A DNA stretch of 64,000 nt, taken from positions 62,001 through 126,000 of the forward strand of contig WEDG01000760.1 in the NCBI GenBank assembly GCA_017591395.1. The letters run 5' to 3'. Below, in pieces: positions 1 through 10,347 of the stretch (within the stretch, counting starts at the first letter, position 1; each line of letters starts with the position of its first letter). Under the pieces are notes generated by a model. It worked only from the letters and a program-made list of their open reading frames with translations. It had not been told where the DNA came from and did no database searches. A program made the translations under genes and the position numbers. Origin of the DNA: Schistocephalus solidus (taxonomy: Eukaryota; Platyhelminthes; Cestoda; Diphyllobothriidea; Diphyllobothriidae).

Positions 1-169
1 TTCACTAATGCCCGAGTATATAAATATGGCAATTAAGGACTTAGGTGAGGATTATCAGGACATCACCATGCCAAGTACGACAAATTGCTCTTATTACAAG
101 TAGGGCTGCTTTCCTCACTGTTTCGATAAGCAAGAGCCGCATTTTGATATTTTGCATCGAATGCATCAC

Positions 170-280
170 CTTTCATCCTCTGGTACAGTTCTTGATGATG
201 GCATCCGATCGATTCTGAAATAAGGTGCAGAAAGCGATGTCTTTTTCCATGTATCATAAGCCCTACTTTCAAGAAGATAT
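170..280 (-). CDS. candidate internal exon, unknown protein
   Basis: The minus-strand frame is open from 374 to 63. Within it a strong 3' splice site, a long pyrimidine tract ending in CACGTAG at 281-290, starts an exon in phase 1. A usable donor, GAAAG followed by GTGATG, ends it in phase 1 at 170, giving 36 whole codons beginning IFLKVGLMIHGK. Reading could continue to the stop at 63 if that donor is not used. No domain is recognised; the peptide is basic and His-rich. It may belong with the minus-strand candidates at 4.8 and 6.0 kb. This is inference from splice signals and composition only. Confidence 0.27.
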
Positions 281-374
281 CTACGTGAACAAACAAAAAG
301 AATAGAAATTTTGGACGATGCCAACCCTGGCCGCAAGATCTAAAAATATTCGTAACTCTATGGTGCAGATTCAC

Positions 375-814
375 TGACCACGGAAATTGCTGTTGTACTG
401 AAGCATGAAAACATTCCTCTGTAACTCACTAAATTGGATATTATGTTTTTTTTTCTTGAATGGTCAGGTGTTTGTCAATGTTTAATTTTTGTCATTCTTT
501 ACGCAGCAAACAACAGGACGCTTACCTTGGTAGCTAAGCTAAAACACAATTTATTTTCTCAAATGAAGATAACTAATGCGATATCATTTTTTGCTTAACG
601 TCATTTTAAATTCCATAATACGATTTCAGTTCTTAAACGTTTTTCTAATCCAAATTCATCAAAACGGTTTGTAGGTATTGAAAAAAATTATGTTCGCATT
701 ATATCCAATTTTTTTCTTTCTTGAAAAAGTAATTCCCAATTATGAGCAAATTAAATATTAGATGATTTTGACAGATTTGAATAATTCCTTCGATGCACTT
801 GGGAAATCTTGGTG
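375..814. other. AT-rich non-coding stretch
   Basis: I see no convincing exon, repeat or RNA gene here, only AT-rich DNA with short homopolymers. Confidence 0.5.
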
Positions 815-894
815 GCCTCGGTAGGATTCGAATCCACGCCAGCAAGGGGAAGGCTTTAGTACAGCCAATGCTCTAGCCAGCTGTGCTACGAGGC
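815..894 (-). repeat. tRNA-like sequence (tRNA pseudogene or SINE head)
   Basis: On the minus strand the ends pair exactly (GCCTCG with CGAGGC). An A-box-like segment (TAGCACAGCTGGCTAGAGC) follows the 5' end and a T-loop (TTCGAAT) precedes the 3' end. Spacing and stems are imperfect: the seventh acceptor pair and one T-stem pair fail, and the anticodon arm cannot be folded cleanly with a U33. It therefore looks like a tRNA-derived repeat or a decayed tRNA gene rather than a functional tRNA. No amino-acid identity is assigned. Confidence 0.4.
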
Positions 895-1087
895 TTCATC
901 GGGAGCTGTGAGTATAATAACACTTCGGTCTAGTGTGACGTAGTAATTATCATGTCTTCCTTAAACTAATTAAAGTCAAAAGCTTTACAATGCTGTCTGA
1001 TCTATCGCAGAGGGTTAAGTCCAGAACCCCCGCGTACGGTGAAAATCCACAAAGTAAAACCATATATTACATAGTCATTTTTATAAA

Positions 1088-1345
1088 TCATAGGGCTTTA
1101 TAAACCCTCTTAGCGTTATTTAGAAGAATCCATTTAAAGTCTTCTATATTTGGGATAGTTAATATGTTAGTGGCAACTTTATGTATCGTACATCCTCGGA
1201 GAGTTTTTTTACTGCACAATAAAGCCATCTGCCAATGGCCTCCCGTACATAACATCAATCGCACAAACATGGTTAGGAGGCATGCATCAGAAACAATAAG
1301 TTTGATTGCCCGCAAAATTTTGCGAACAAGTGAATAATCCGCCAT
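1088..1345 (-). CDS. 85-codon ATG-to-stop ORF, hypothetical
   Basis: This is an ATG-started frame of 85 codons ending in TGA. It contains a hydrophobic stretch near residues 15-32 (IKLIVSDACLLTMFVRLML) and four Cys in all. No family is recognised and no splice or promoter signal supports it. Codon-like composition is the only argument, so it may be chance or a decayed mobile-element fragment. Confidence 0.17.
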   Translation of the reverse strand: MADYSLVRKILRAIKLIVSDACLLTMFVRLMLCTGGHWQMALLCSKKTLRGCTIHKVATNILTIPNIEDFKWILLNNAKRVYKAL

Positions 1346-2980
1346 ATATACTAAGGTGTGCTAGAATATAAAACCCGCGATAGAATGAAGCCACGAACAT
1401 CGAAGCACGACACAACGCGAGATGATTACTCTTCATTTTATAGCAGCGTTAAGGTGTATGAAGCTTCACTGTCATTTTCGTTAAAAACATCGCGTGCTTC
1501 ATAAAAATCTTCCTTTTAGAAAAAGTCATTATGCTTTGCAATTCTTTTTATCAATGAACGCGCGACGATGAAGCCACAACGGCGTGAAAGGACTCATTTA
1601 ACCTCTTCCACTCCAGTGCAATTCTAGATTAATAAGACTGTAATAAGTATCATTTCCTCTTCTCTGTCACGGAAAAAGTCTACTCTCCAACGACATAACG
1701 TGTACCTTAAGATCCAATCGGAGTTGATTATGAAAATTTATTCCAGGTGAGGGAGAAGCATTTAGACGTATAGGGTTGATGTTTATAACTAATGGTGCAA
1801 CATCGATACCGGTGCCTTTCAGTACAAATATTCTTTCCTATTTTTATTAAGCTGTGTGAATTTGACCGAGTCGGAAGGGAATAAGCGCAATTCAGATGGA
1901 TGTCGTAGATTATCCAAAGATATTAAACCAACAATATAATGTTTCGTTTATAGAGAGCATTAAATTATCTGCATGCATTTTAAAATAGAATCAAATACTG
2001 CAGTGTTTTTACTTTTTTATGGGACAAAAAAGCTAAGAATGATCTTTTGACCTACAGCCAGTCAAGACGGTCAAATGAGTGAACAAGTATAATATGCGGT
2101 CGCAATCCAAGTAATCAGGTAGGTCAATTACAAATTTGATTCAGTTTTCTTATTAAAGCTGCGGACTCTTTTAAGGGATTCTCTTTTCATGCAAACATAT
2201 TCGGAATTTCGACGGAATTAAACCTTTATCAGTACATTCCTATGAGATCAACGGTCTCAGACGATGCCTATGCATTTAAGCATGTTCGTCCAATGAAACG
2301 CAACTATTCCTTAAGTGTCCGCCAAGAAACACACACTCAAGAACCAACTATCTTTTATGGATAAAGAAAAGGGTAACTGTGTACAGTTTAGCATCCCATG
2401 ATCACTGTCCTTATATTTTAGTGGTGAGATAATTGTTCAACTAACCATCCAAAAGTGTGGGACCTGGCCAAGCACGAACATATTTGTACAATGGTTGCCG
2501 TGATAAAAAGATTTTCTGCACAAAATTGCAAGAATCTGTCAAGGATTTGAATGAACAGCCAACAAGTCAGAATCCTGTAGCTGTATTAGCCTTGAAAACA
2601 AGTTAACAGACGTGGGGCTCTCCACTGATCACTAAACCGTTTCAAAAAGTTAATCTTCTAAAGAGGGCATTTTTTGAGATCAATATATAATCCATTCAGA
2701 CTTCCATTTTTTTCGTTCACCTTTCCTGCTTAAATAAGCCTACACTCAGCGCCCAGGATCATCAGGTGCATAAGAGAAATTTCGTTAACACAATACATAA
2801 ACAAAAGCCTTGATAATCTGTCTTACTTCAAAGTTATTGAAATCAAATAGTGGCATATGCCGTTTTATCAAAAGATTATGTACTCGTGGATTTTCAAGCC
2901 AGTGACACAAAACAGTCGTCAGCAGCAATTAAAGACCAGTGAGAGAGTTAAAAGATAACCGTGGACCGTTTAACGCGACA
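1346..2980. other. non-coding, nothing recognised
   Basis: No open frame with acceptable splice borders and no repeat shared with the rest of the window was seen in this 1.6 kb. Confidence 0.4.
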
Positions 2981-2984
2981 GGAC

Positions 2985-3745
2985 AGAAAGACCGGTGGCA
3001 TGTGCGAGGGTGTGAAAGGGAGGCTGAAAACTTTATGGCTCACTGTGCTGTATGGCAGGGTGGATGGTGGCTCGGTTAGACTGGAGCGGTCGTTGATGTG
3101 CGATAAGGGCAGGGGAGCGTAAGTTGTGAACGGAGGCCCTGGTAATGGGAGTCGAGGTCAACATGGCGGTTGACACTATCCGCACTGGGGGACCAAAACT
3201 CGATAAGTTCTCTCAATCTTTATTTGTTGACCATGAATATGACCGCAGTGTCACCCCTATCGGATCTGTGGTCACACTCGATTGCGTGTGAAAGGACGAG
3301 AAACAAGGGAATTTTGCCGATGGACAGCTAGTTTGTGTTCGGTAATACGGGTGCCCAGACGGCAGCCTGTATGACCAACATACACACAGGAGCAATTTGC
3401 GCACAGGACGCAATAAATGACGTTAGTTTGTTGATCTTTGGGGATTAGATCCTTTATTCGAGATATTGCTGCGCGTAGTGAGGACGCTGGCTTGTAGGCA
3501 ATGTGAATACAAAAGCAGCTTAACTGGTAGGCAATTATTTCAGAAGTTCCCGGCATGTATGGCAGTCAGTGGAATTTCCGTGCCAAAATGTCTCCGTTTA
3601 GGATCTGGTCTTGCGGTTTTCTTTGGCACCTGAGACAATTTTTTACAAAACTGGTCGGATATCCGTTGGATCGAAGTAACCGATACAGATTAGCAAGTTA
3701 CTCCTTTAGGAGATTACCACTGTTAAAATATCAGTAGGCACGGTG
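2985..3745 (-). pseudogene. Penelope-like element, 3' fragment (family B): linker, GIY-YIG nuclease and C-terminus
   Basis: Read from 3,745 downward, the minus strand matches the 3' half of the PLE at 10.3-12.1 kb segment by segment: a decayed DIL..-YLYRLF-type linker, then AYKPASSLRAAISRIKDL, then the nuclease core with CVLCANCSCVYVGHTG and RLGTRITEHKLAVHRQ. After a break comes RELIEFW followed by SVNRHVDLDSHYQGLRSQL, the conserved end of such proteins. The reverse transcriptase is absent and several frameshifts and stops interrupt it, so it is dead. In PLEs the GIY-YIG domain nicks DNA for target-primed reverse transcription. The lowest 200 bp align with the untranslated stretch before the ATG at 10,348, so this copy reaches the element's 3' end. 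Confidence 0.75.
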
Positions 3746-3789
3746 GAACAGAGTTTGGACGCAGCTTATTTTTTGAGCAGCGGGTTGGT

Positions 3790-4800
3790 TGTTTCAATTA
3801 TTTAGGATAATCTCAACATTAGATATTTTCCTATGGACGTTTGTAGCGAGATTACCATCGCTTCATGGTTGTATCCTCACGTCCAGAAACGGCAGTGTCT
3901 TTAGTGAGAAACTTCACGAGAAAAACTCTATTTTTACATTCTCCGTCTTTCCATTTTTCATTATATCTATCGGAATGCATACCACTTCTGATTTACACAT
4001 TCCACTTTCTTTAAATTTTACAGTATATATGACCAAAAAAGTAATTTTAATCATTTTTCCGCACCGGAGCCTTAAAAATATAAAAAGATTACCTCAAATT
4101 ACATTACTATCGTTTTGGAACAAATAAGTGAACATCAAACTGTAGACCATTTGCTATACTGCATATTGCACGTAAGGCTCGGTGTATCTTTTAGTTGAGA
4201 ATAATTGCATTTCTTAACAGTCTAATGATTGTGTTCTTTTATGTGCTCGTTCGATTACATAGTTGTATTTTAGGTAATCAATCAAATTACGCCCACACAT
4301 TTGCCATAAATTTTCAATTGATCTGATTTTTTTTATGACAGTTACCATTCCTCTAACATGCCCTTTGCGTTTTCATTCAACGGGGGTTGGCAGTGTTGGT
4401 CGATGCAGGTTAGGCAAGCTTGGACTAGTTTATGCCTATTTTACTGTATTCACCTAATTTGGCTTGCTTTTATGATATCAATGAGTTGGAATAGTAAGCC
4501 TCCTCAAAGTTGGTCGTATTTATGTCCACAAATGGTAGGCTTTTAACACAGAGTGACCTTTGCACAGTTCGCTAGCAGCGTTTTGAATTAAGAAAGATTT
4601 AAAATACATCCTATCTTGTGTACCAGCATCTTTCCACGCTAAATGGAGAACTATTTAGTCGAAAATTGTGGAATGCTACTTTCAAAATAAATCATATTTC
4701 TCTTTCACAGGCATAAATGCTGATTGGGCCCAAAAAGATCTTCTTTGTTTCCGCTTGTCATTTTTAATGGGAACAACAGTGAAGGATTAAATTCAAACAT
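3790..4800. other. non-coding, AT-rich
   Basis: A plus-strand frame at 3,789-4,127 is open for 112 codons. It is Phe/Ile-rich, lacks a recognisable domain and has no clear splice borders. I treat it as chance. Confidence 0.35.
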
Positions 4801-4819
4801 ACATAGACCTGAGCAATAC

Positions 4820-4924
4820 CTCTATGGCGCAGTAGACCGCATAATTCATCCAGCACGCATGGGAAGTTTGCGTACGCTTGGTTGCCGACCAAGAGTTGAA
4901 ATGTGCGCACAAATGTGAGGCACG
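4820..4924 (-). CDS. weak candidate exon
   Basis: A minus-strand frame with three Cys (CLTFVRTFQLL... FPCVLDELCG) lies between an acceptor ending ATTTAG and a donor AGAG/GTATTG, both phase 1, 105 nt. The pyrimidine tract is poor and the donor is average. It does not join in phase to the better candidate at 5,929-6,028. No family is recognised. Confidence 0.2.
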
Positions 4925-5571
4925 CTAAATAATAAATAACATCACTTGGGCCGTACACTGCCACCTTCTCTGCGCTTCTCACAACTTAGTCAGCAAAAAA
5001 GGTCAACATTTAGATACCGTCTCAATAACGGTCATCATTGCATCCACTAAGCTAGTGAGCCCACATCAGGTGCACATTGAACAAAATTTCGTACTGAGCA
5101 TTTGTCAATGAGTGTCTTAATCCACCTATAAATATGGGAACCGGTGGATCAGATTTACGGGAATATAGAAGGCTGAGTGACTTACCTCAACGTCAGTAAA
5201 GGTGCCTGCCCTGCTACAGTTCATTTTTGGAGCATCAACAAAAGGCCAGCATGACCGATAAATGATCTAAATCTGGACTTTGACTTAAAATGATTCCTCT
5301 CTCTCTCTTACTCAAGCAAAAACAGAACTAGGTAGCCACAAATATAATGGGCTGAAAGATACCACGGTAGACTTAGATTTTATTTTGGCAGAAGTCGGCA
5401 TACGGGTTGACTTTCTAATTTATTTGCGGAAGTTGTCAACTTTGAAAGCTGAAACCTAAAACAAACTGCAAGGCACACTTATAACTATCTGTTATTTTAT
5501 GGCATTCTTGAAATACTTTTCGTACCATGAAGATCAGGGTTTACTTAGTGTGAAAGTAAGGGTCATTGCAT

Positions 5572-5838
5572 TCGTTGATGACCCCTCATCGATAGCTACC
5601 GGAAACTCACTCGTCCCGTTCTGCCTTGGGGTCACTCTCGAGCCCCTCCAGAAACCGCATGCGGCTTTTCTAGTAGAATACGCAGGTTAGTTGTGCCGGA
5701 AAATATAGGGGGGTCTGAAATGGCCATTTCTGGCATAGTAGCCATTATCAGCCAGTCAAATCTAACCCCAGGTGGCGCATCACCCGAGGATTGAACCTGC
5801 GACCCGTCCAACGCTCTAACCGTTGAGCAATTTTCTTT
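5572..5838 (-). repeat. tRNA-derived SINE, family S
   Basis: On the minus strand the copy begins with a tRNA-like head: A box GCTCAACGGTTAGAGC and B box GGTTCAATCC. It continues into the family body (TGGCTGATAATGGCTACTATG, then CCAGAAATGGCCATTTCAG) and ends in the GGCTYGAGAGTGACCCC-type tail. The same body recurs at 8, 9.5, 16.3-16.9, 18, 41.5 and 63.3 kb. A tRNA promoter at one end means transcription by RNA polymerase III in the family's active form. Confidence 0.7.
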
Positions 5839-5928
5839 GCTCAAGGTATGTTTCAGCTTACGTTTTTTTACCACATGTTAAATCACTAAGGCAAAAGCAA
5901 GTGTACTGTTTGAAAACAATAAACTTAC

Positions 5929-6028
5929 CCCCGAGATATGATGTGAACTGGTGTCAGCTCCCTTCCGTCTGATCTCGAATTTACCACAGAAGCGTAGCAG
6001 TCCTCAACTGCCAATGAATTATAGGTTC
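5929..6028 (-). CDS. candidate internal exon, unknown protein
   Basis: The splice borders are very good: a pyrimidine-rich acceptor ending CTTATCCCACAG at 6,029-6,041 and a donor GGGG/GTAAGT at 5,928. The 100-nt exon enters in phase 1 and leaves in phase 2, with 32 codons reading TYNSLAVEDCYASVV then NSRSDGRELTPVHIISR. No domain is recognised. Together with 170-280 it suggests a minus-strand gene in the left part of the window, distinct from the gene that seems to end near 19.8 kb. Confidence 0.42.
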
Positions 6029-6119
6029 CTGTGGGATAAGAAGATGTCAGATATATTACCAACTTAAGGGAATACTCGTGTATATCATCGGAGCATTTCG
6101 TATGATTGGACGGCATTAC

Positions 6120-6855
6120 TTATCTGAACGACCCAAATACCAAAAGCAGATCGTTAAACTTAGACAAACATCGCAGTTCTGTTGAAACTGGAATTGGAAA
6201 AGGAAGGGAAATATAACATCATTCAATAAAATGAGTCAAAAGATCAAATTCCGATTAATAGATATTACCTTGGCATGTTATCAAACGTGTCATTTGTTTG
6301 TTTTAACGCTCTCTAGTTATTCGAGGTTACCTACCGCACATTTGGAATACCAAGTTTTTTCAAAAAGGCCTAAGTAACCTTCAGAGAAATTCAGAGCGAA
6401 TACGTTTTTTATAAGCCAAATTATCTCCGTCGTGTCGAATGCAATCACAATGGTTAACATATAAAATGTGTGAATCCTGGATCAAAACCCTACTGCCATC
6501 TGGCAACGTGTTGATTACGAGGGTGGTGTATGACGACTAAAAAGCAATAAATGACCTTTCAAATTACTCTTATTTTTAGGTACTTCGTCAAGTTTCGCTG
6601 TTCCTCGCTAAGTACTTACCTCCAAGCGTTATTCAGTGAGCTTTCAACGAGCTCGTAAGGACTACAATTGCACTCACTCAATTAGGAGGAATGCAAGGCT
6701 ACTCCAATAATATTGGTGATCAAACTGAACGTAAATGTCTCAGAACAATGAGATCAGAAATGCCCGACCTGACTCTAACCCAGATTTTAATCTGACAGGT
6801 TGGTATAGGTGAGTATGTGTTGCATGCGGGGAGTATAAAACTGAAGCGGAAAAAG
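6120..6855. other. non-coding, nothing recognised
   Basis: AT-rich DNA with no repeat or exon I can support. Confidence 0.4.
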
Positions 6856-6859
6856 GCAA

Positions 6860-7005
6860 TGTCTTTATCGCAAGGAACTCCCTTAACTACATCGTGCCTA
6901 TACTGCCCCACAGACCGAGTTTGCCGCATTTAGATTTGGAACACTCTTTTAACGCCAGGCCGAGTATCCTAAAATATTCTACCACTGAGCCAACCATGTT
7001 AGCTT
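6860..7005 (-). repeat. tRNA-like SINE fragment
   Basis: The minus strand carries an A-box-like TGGCTCAGTGGTAGAAT and, about 40 nt on, a B-box-like GTTCCAAATC. This is the order expected of a tRNA-derived SINE head. The body does not match family S clearly, so it may be a second SINE family or a tRNA pseudogene. Confidence 0.4.
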
Positions 7006-7009
7006 TATT

Positions 7010-7945
7010 TCCCTGCAAATTTACTTATATAAGTTAGACACCTGTGCATGCTTAGAGCTGTTTTTAAGCTTATATTTTATCTGTCAATGGCAACCGCTCC
7101 CTCATGCTTTCAGAATATAATGTAGTTTACTGTTGCTGGCTACATTGAGTAAGATCGAATGATTACCTTTCACTCCAGTTGCAGCAGACATGTTATGTCA
7201 CATCGGTAACTTTCCGACAAGGAAGGGTTTGAAATTCATTTATATGTGCCTTGGAGAATGATTTTAAAAAGAGGATTAGTAAAGTAACTAATAAACTAAT
7301 GAATCCTGAAGTCCACAACTCACCCAGATATCTTGACGCAAATGCTGGATTTTCGCTTATTTTGATAAAATTCCAACCAAATCATCTCATGCACGTCGAT
7401 TGCTCGTTGTTTTGACAGAAAAACTATTGAGTAATCCCTTGCAATATATTCTGTCAAGGCTGTCTTTTAAGACATAAGAGTTTTACCCTGGGCTCATCGT
7501 GTGAAAAAAAATAGAGCTTGTTATTCTTGGACATCAGCAGAGGCATTCTATGGCCTTACCGAATTGATTTTATTTGTATGATTATTCCAATCTGCACCAA
7601 CGACCTCAGTGGATAGGATGAGGCAACTGCAGCTGCGAATCTCTCTCCAAAGTTAACCGTATTATTATACTAATGATGTTGTAAATAACTTATCAAATAG
7701 CCTGTAAATACATATAAATAAACGAGAAAATTCATAAAGAAATCCCAAACACCGAAAGCGATAATCCTTGCTTCATTGCTAATACCTAGCTGCGTACTCA
7801 CAAAGTTGAATTTTGAGTCAGTTTACTACTGAGCAACACTCCCAACGCATTCTGTAGTAGTCAGCTGGGGTGTAATGTGTTCCCGGTGGGTGACGTTGGA
7901 TAAACCAGAAACGGCCGATTGAATTACCCTGTCTTTGTTGGTAAA
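7010..7945. other. non-coding, nothing recognised
   Basis: No supported feature; the last 150 bp approach the SINE that follows. Confidence 0.4.
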
Positions 7946-7949
7946 AGCT

Positions 7950-8205
7950 TCTCAATTCATTGATGAACGCTCACCGATGGCCAACGTTACTCACTCGTTT
8001 CGAGGCCCACCAGCACCAGACGGTTGCTTTAAGTATAAGTAGATGAGCATTGCTGGCAAAGAAAAGGGAGACTACTATGGCCATTTCTGGGTTATTAACC
8101 GTCATTAGCCAGTCATACACAGCCCCAGGTGGAGGGTCAATCCCGTGACCTGTTGATCGGAAGTCCAAAGCTCTAAACATTGAGCTAAGAGCTCGTTGAC
8201 TTGTC
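7950..8205 (-). repeat. tRNA-derived SINE, family S
   Basis: Minus-strand copy with head TTAGCTCAATGTTTAGAGC, a degraded B box (GGGATTGACCC), and the body motifs GACTGGCTAATGACGG and CCAGAAATGGCCATAGTAG. The tail contains the accompanying ACGAGTGAGTAACG block in reverse sense. The pol III boxes are damaged. Confidence 0.65.
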
Positions 8206-8209
8206 CGCA

Positions 8210-9420
8210 ATCGCTGTGATACGAACTTTATTCGCATGGTAGTTTTGATTTCTGCTCGAAAAAATAATCGCAGACGGCATTGGATACGGTTAACTGGTAC
8301 ACAGGGAGTTGCAGTATTTACGGGATGCAGGCGCTGTGCTACCACTTAGCTATGACAATAAACGGTCCACTGATTTTCTCAAGAGTGGTTGCCTTTTATC
8401 GTGATAATAACTTAATAACCAGTATTTGAGACGTTAATTGCGGAGTTTTCCTCACCCGTGTTGGATGTTTGCGCAATGGTTGCTAGGCTTTTTGGCTCAT
8501 CAATACTGGCGTTGGCAAAAAAGTTCATCAGTGCGCTCCCAAGAGACTGCGGGCCATGAAGATTGGCTCAAGCAGCCTGTAGCTCTCACGAATATTTCCT
8601 CTAGAGAGAAGTGCGGTAGCCGGTTCTTGCCAAAGGAAACGCGATAAATGAGCCGTTAGCATCATTATACCGCACCGATCCCGTGTATTCTGCCATTCGC
8701 ATCAAGTTTCTTCCATCTTTTTACTTAACACGCAGCTGTAACCGATTCGGTTAAGGACTCCAGACGTTTCTTGCCGTGTTAATTGGTCCTTTGGTCTCAT
8801 TATCTGGCGCCCTGATCTGTGTACAACACGCTCTTCCAATTTGGTCCTGAGCGCAATCTAGTTTTACTCTCAATGAACGATGGTCAAACCATGTCTAGCA
8901 ACCTACTCAGTTTAATTACCGTTTCAATCGGAGTGATACTAAAGTTATCTCCATGGCTGACGTCAAACAGCCCCAGGAGTGCTTCATGGCGTGGTACTTC
9001 CATTTGTAATGTATTGATTGCCAAACGGCGAGAGTCTCAAATTACAGTTCACCGACTAGAGCTTAGTTTTTTTAAAAAAACGCCTTTAATACTGGTTTGA
9101 ATGGTTAGAATCTCAGCAAAACGGCTATTTACGCCCCTCCGTCACGAGGAGCCGCCATTTTGTTACCGATCAGAAAGCGATGCACAGCATCCCTCTGCCA
9201 AGTAATTCTGCATACCTCTGTTCAAGCTTCCAGACAGTACTGTGAAAATTTCACGGCCCTCTAGTTTATCGGTCTATCAAAGGGTTGGTATAAACAGTTT
9301 GAAAATTCAAAATTGTAAGTTATATTTCCTGTCAAGCCTTCCTCTTTCATTTTATAATCTCAGAATGTGTATTATCTCAGTTAATCGGTGACGACCACAT
9401 CATCTTACTTCATATTACCG
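8210..9420. other. non-coding with unclassified repeat-like sequence
   Basis: Two plus-strand frames (8,438-8,647 and 8,819-9,100) are open but match nothing and lack splice borders. Local GC is higher than in the flanks between 8.5 and 9.0 kb, which may indicate an old unrecognised mobile element. Confidence 0.3.
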
Positions 9421-9424
9421 ATCC

Positions 9425-9550
9425 AAACCGACGGGATTCCAGGCATCTGACTCAATAACCGAAACCTCCAGGTTCGAATCACATCTTGGATTGAAAATGG
9501 CTGGTTGATGACGGCTAATAAGCCAGAAGTGGTCATTCTACGCTAACTTG
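9425..9550 (+). repeat. tRNA-derived SINE, family S, short copy
   Basis: A B box CAGGTTCGAATCAC at about 9,470 is followed by the family body GGCTGGTTGATGACGGCTA and AAGCCAGAAGTGG. The orientation is opposite to the copies at 5.6 and 8.0 kb. Confidence 0.6.
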
Positions 9551-9649
9551 ATTTTGTCAGCTCCAAATTGTCATAATATATACCACAAGCCTTTTTGCGG
9601 CTGCCTTCGGGAAGTCTAAAGTGTGGTCCAGTAAACAGTGAACATACAC

Positions 9650-10130
9650 GTTCCGTAATCAGATCGGTGAACGCCACACTATCATAATTAATATCCCCTA
9701 TTACAAGCGGCAACAAAAAACGGGCCCGTGACTAAACGATAGTGTGTTACACTGTTTTGTCGGTTGCGAACGGGAATATGAACTGTGAAATTGTGGTCTT
9801 CATTGATCTGGTTAAGGAACACTAAGAGCCCTTGCGGGTAGTCGCATGGCGACTTGAGATATATATTGACAAGGTGGAAACGCCAAAGACCAGCATCAAA
9901 CGCCACGGCGCTCTGGACTCTCATTACGAAGGCCTGCATGCCCGGCTCACTGACTTGCGCCCACAACCTAATAATAGCCGCTAATATATGCCGGACCACG
10001 TAGAATCTCACGTTTCGCAACCACCGCTCCCAGACACGGCAAACCAAGTTGAAACTCCTATCAGCTCAGACATCGGCGCAGTGACCTCTGTCCCAATCCC
10101 GCATTGACGAAAATTAAGTACACCATCTGC
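9650..10130 (+). pseudogene. Penelope-like element, C-terminal remnant (family B)
   Basis: The frame around 9,860-9,990 reads VETPKTSIKRHGALDSHYEG then LHARLTDLRPQPN. This aligns with the end of the 3-kb fragment (SVNRHVDLDSHYQGLRSQL), the segment after the GIY-YIG nuclease. Upstream residues (EIVVFIDLVKEH then a stop) are consistent with the nuclease tail but heavily decayed. It lies directly before, and in the same direction as, the N-terminus of the PLE at 10,348. A 3' end immediately ahead of a 5' end is the pseudo-LTR arrangement known for PLEs. Confidence 0.6.
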
Positions 10131-10347
10131 AGTCGCATTTATTCGCCATCCTCCTACATTCCGACGCAGGGATCCCTAACAGTTCCCCCCCTACCCTTGC
10201 CCAATCCTACGATAATTATGTGCCCACCTTTCTAACGCCAGTTGGTTTTCTGTCATTCTCTGTCCTGCAGCGCAAAGATGTCGTCTGACCATTTCACTCT
10301 CTCCTCTGTTCAGTTCACTGCAATCTCTGGTCTGCCCTTAGTCTAAA
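10131..10347 (+). other. PLE 3' untranslated region acting as upstream leader (pseudo-LTR part)
   Basis: This joins the C-terminal remnant to the ATG at 10,348. Part of it (CTGTCCTG... ACTCTCTC around 10,265-10,305) aligns with the non-coding end of the 3-kb fragment, so it is the element's own 3' sequence. In intact PLEs such an upstream partial copy would hold the promoter. None is recognisable here. Confidence 0.45.

Noticed and set aside
9688..10047. 119-codon minus-strand frame near 9.9 kb
   Set aside because: The plus strand here aligns with the PLE C-terminus, so the minus frame is a shadow.
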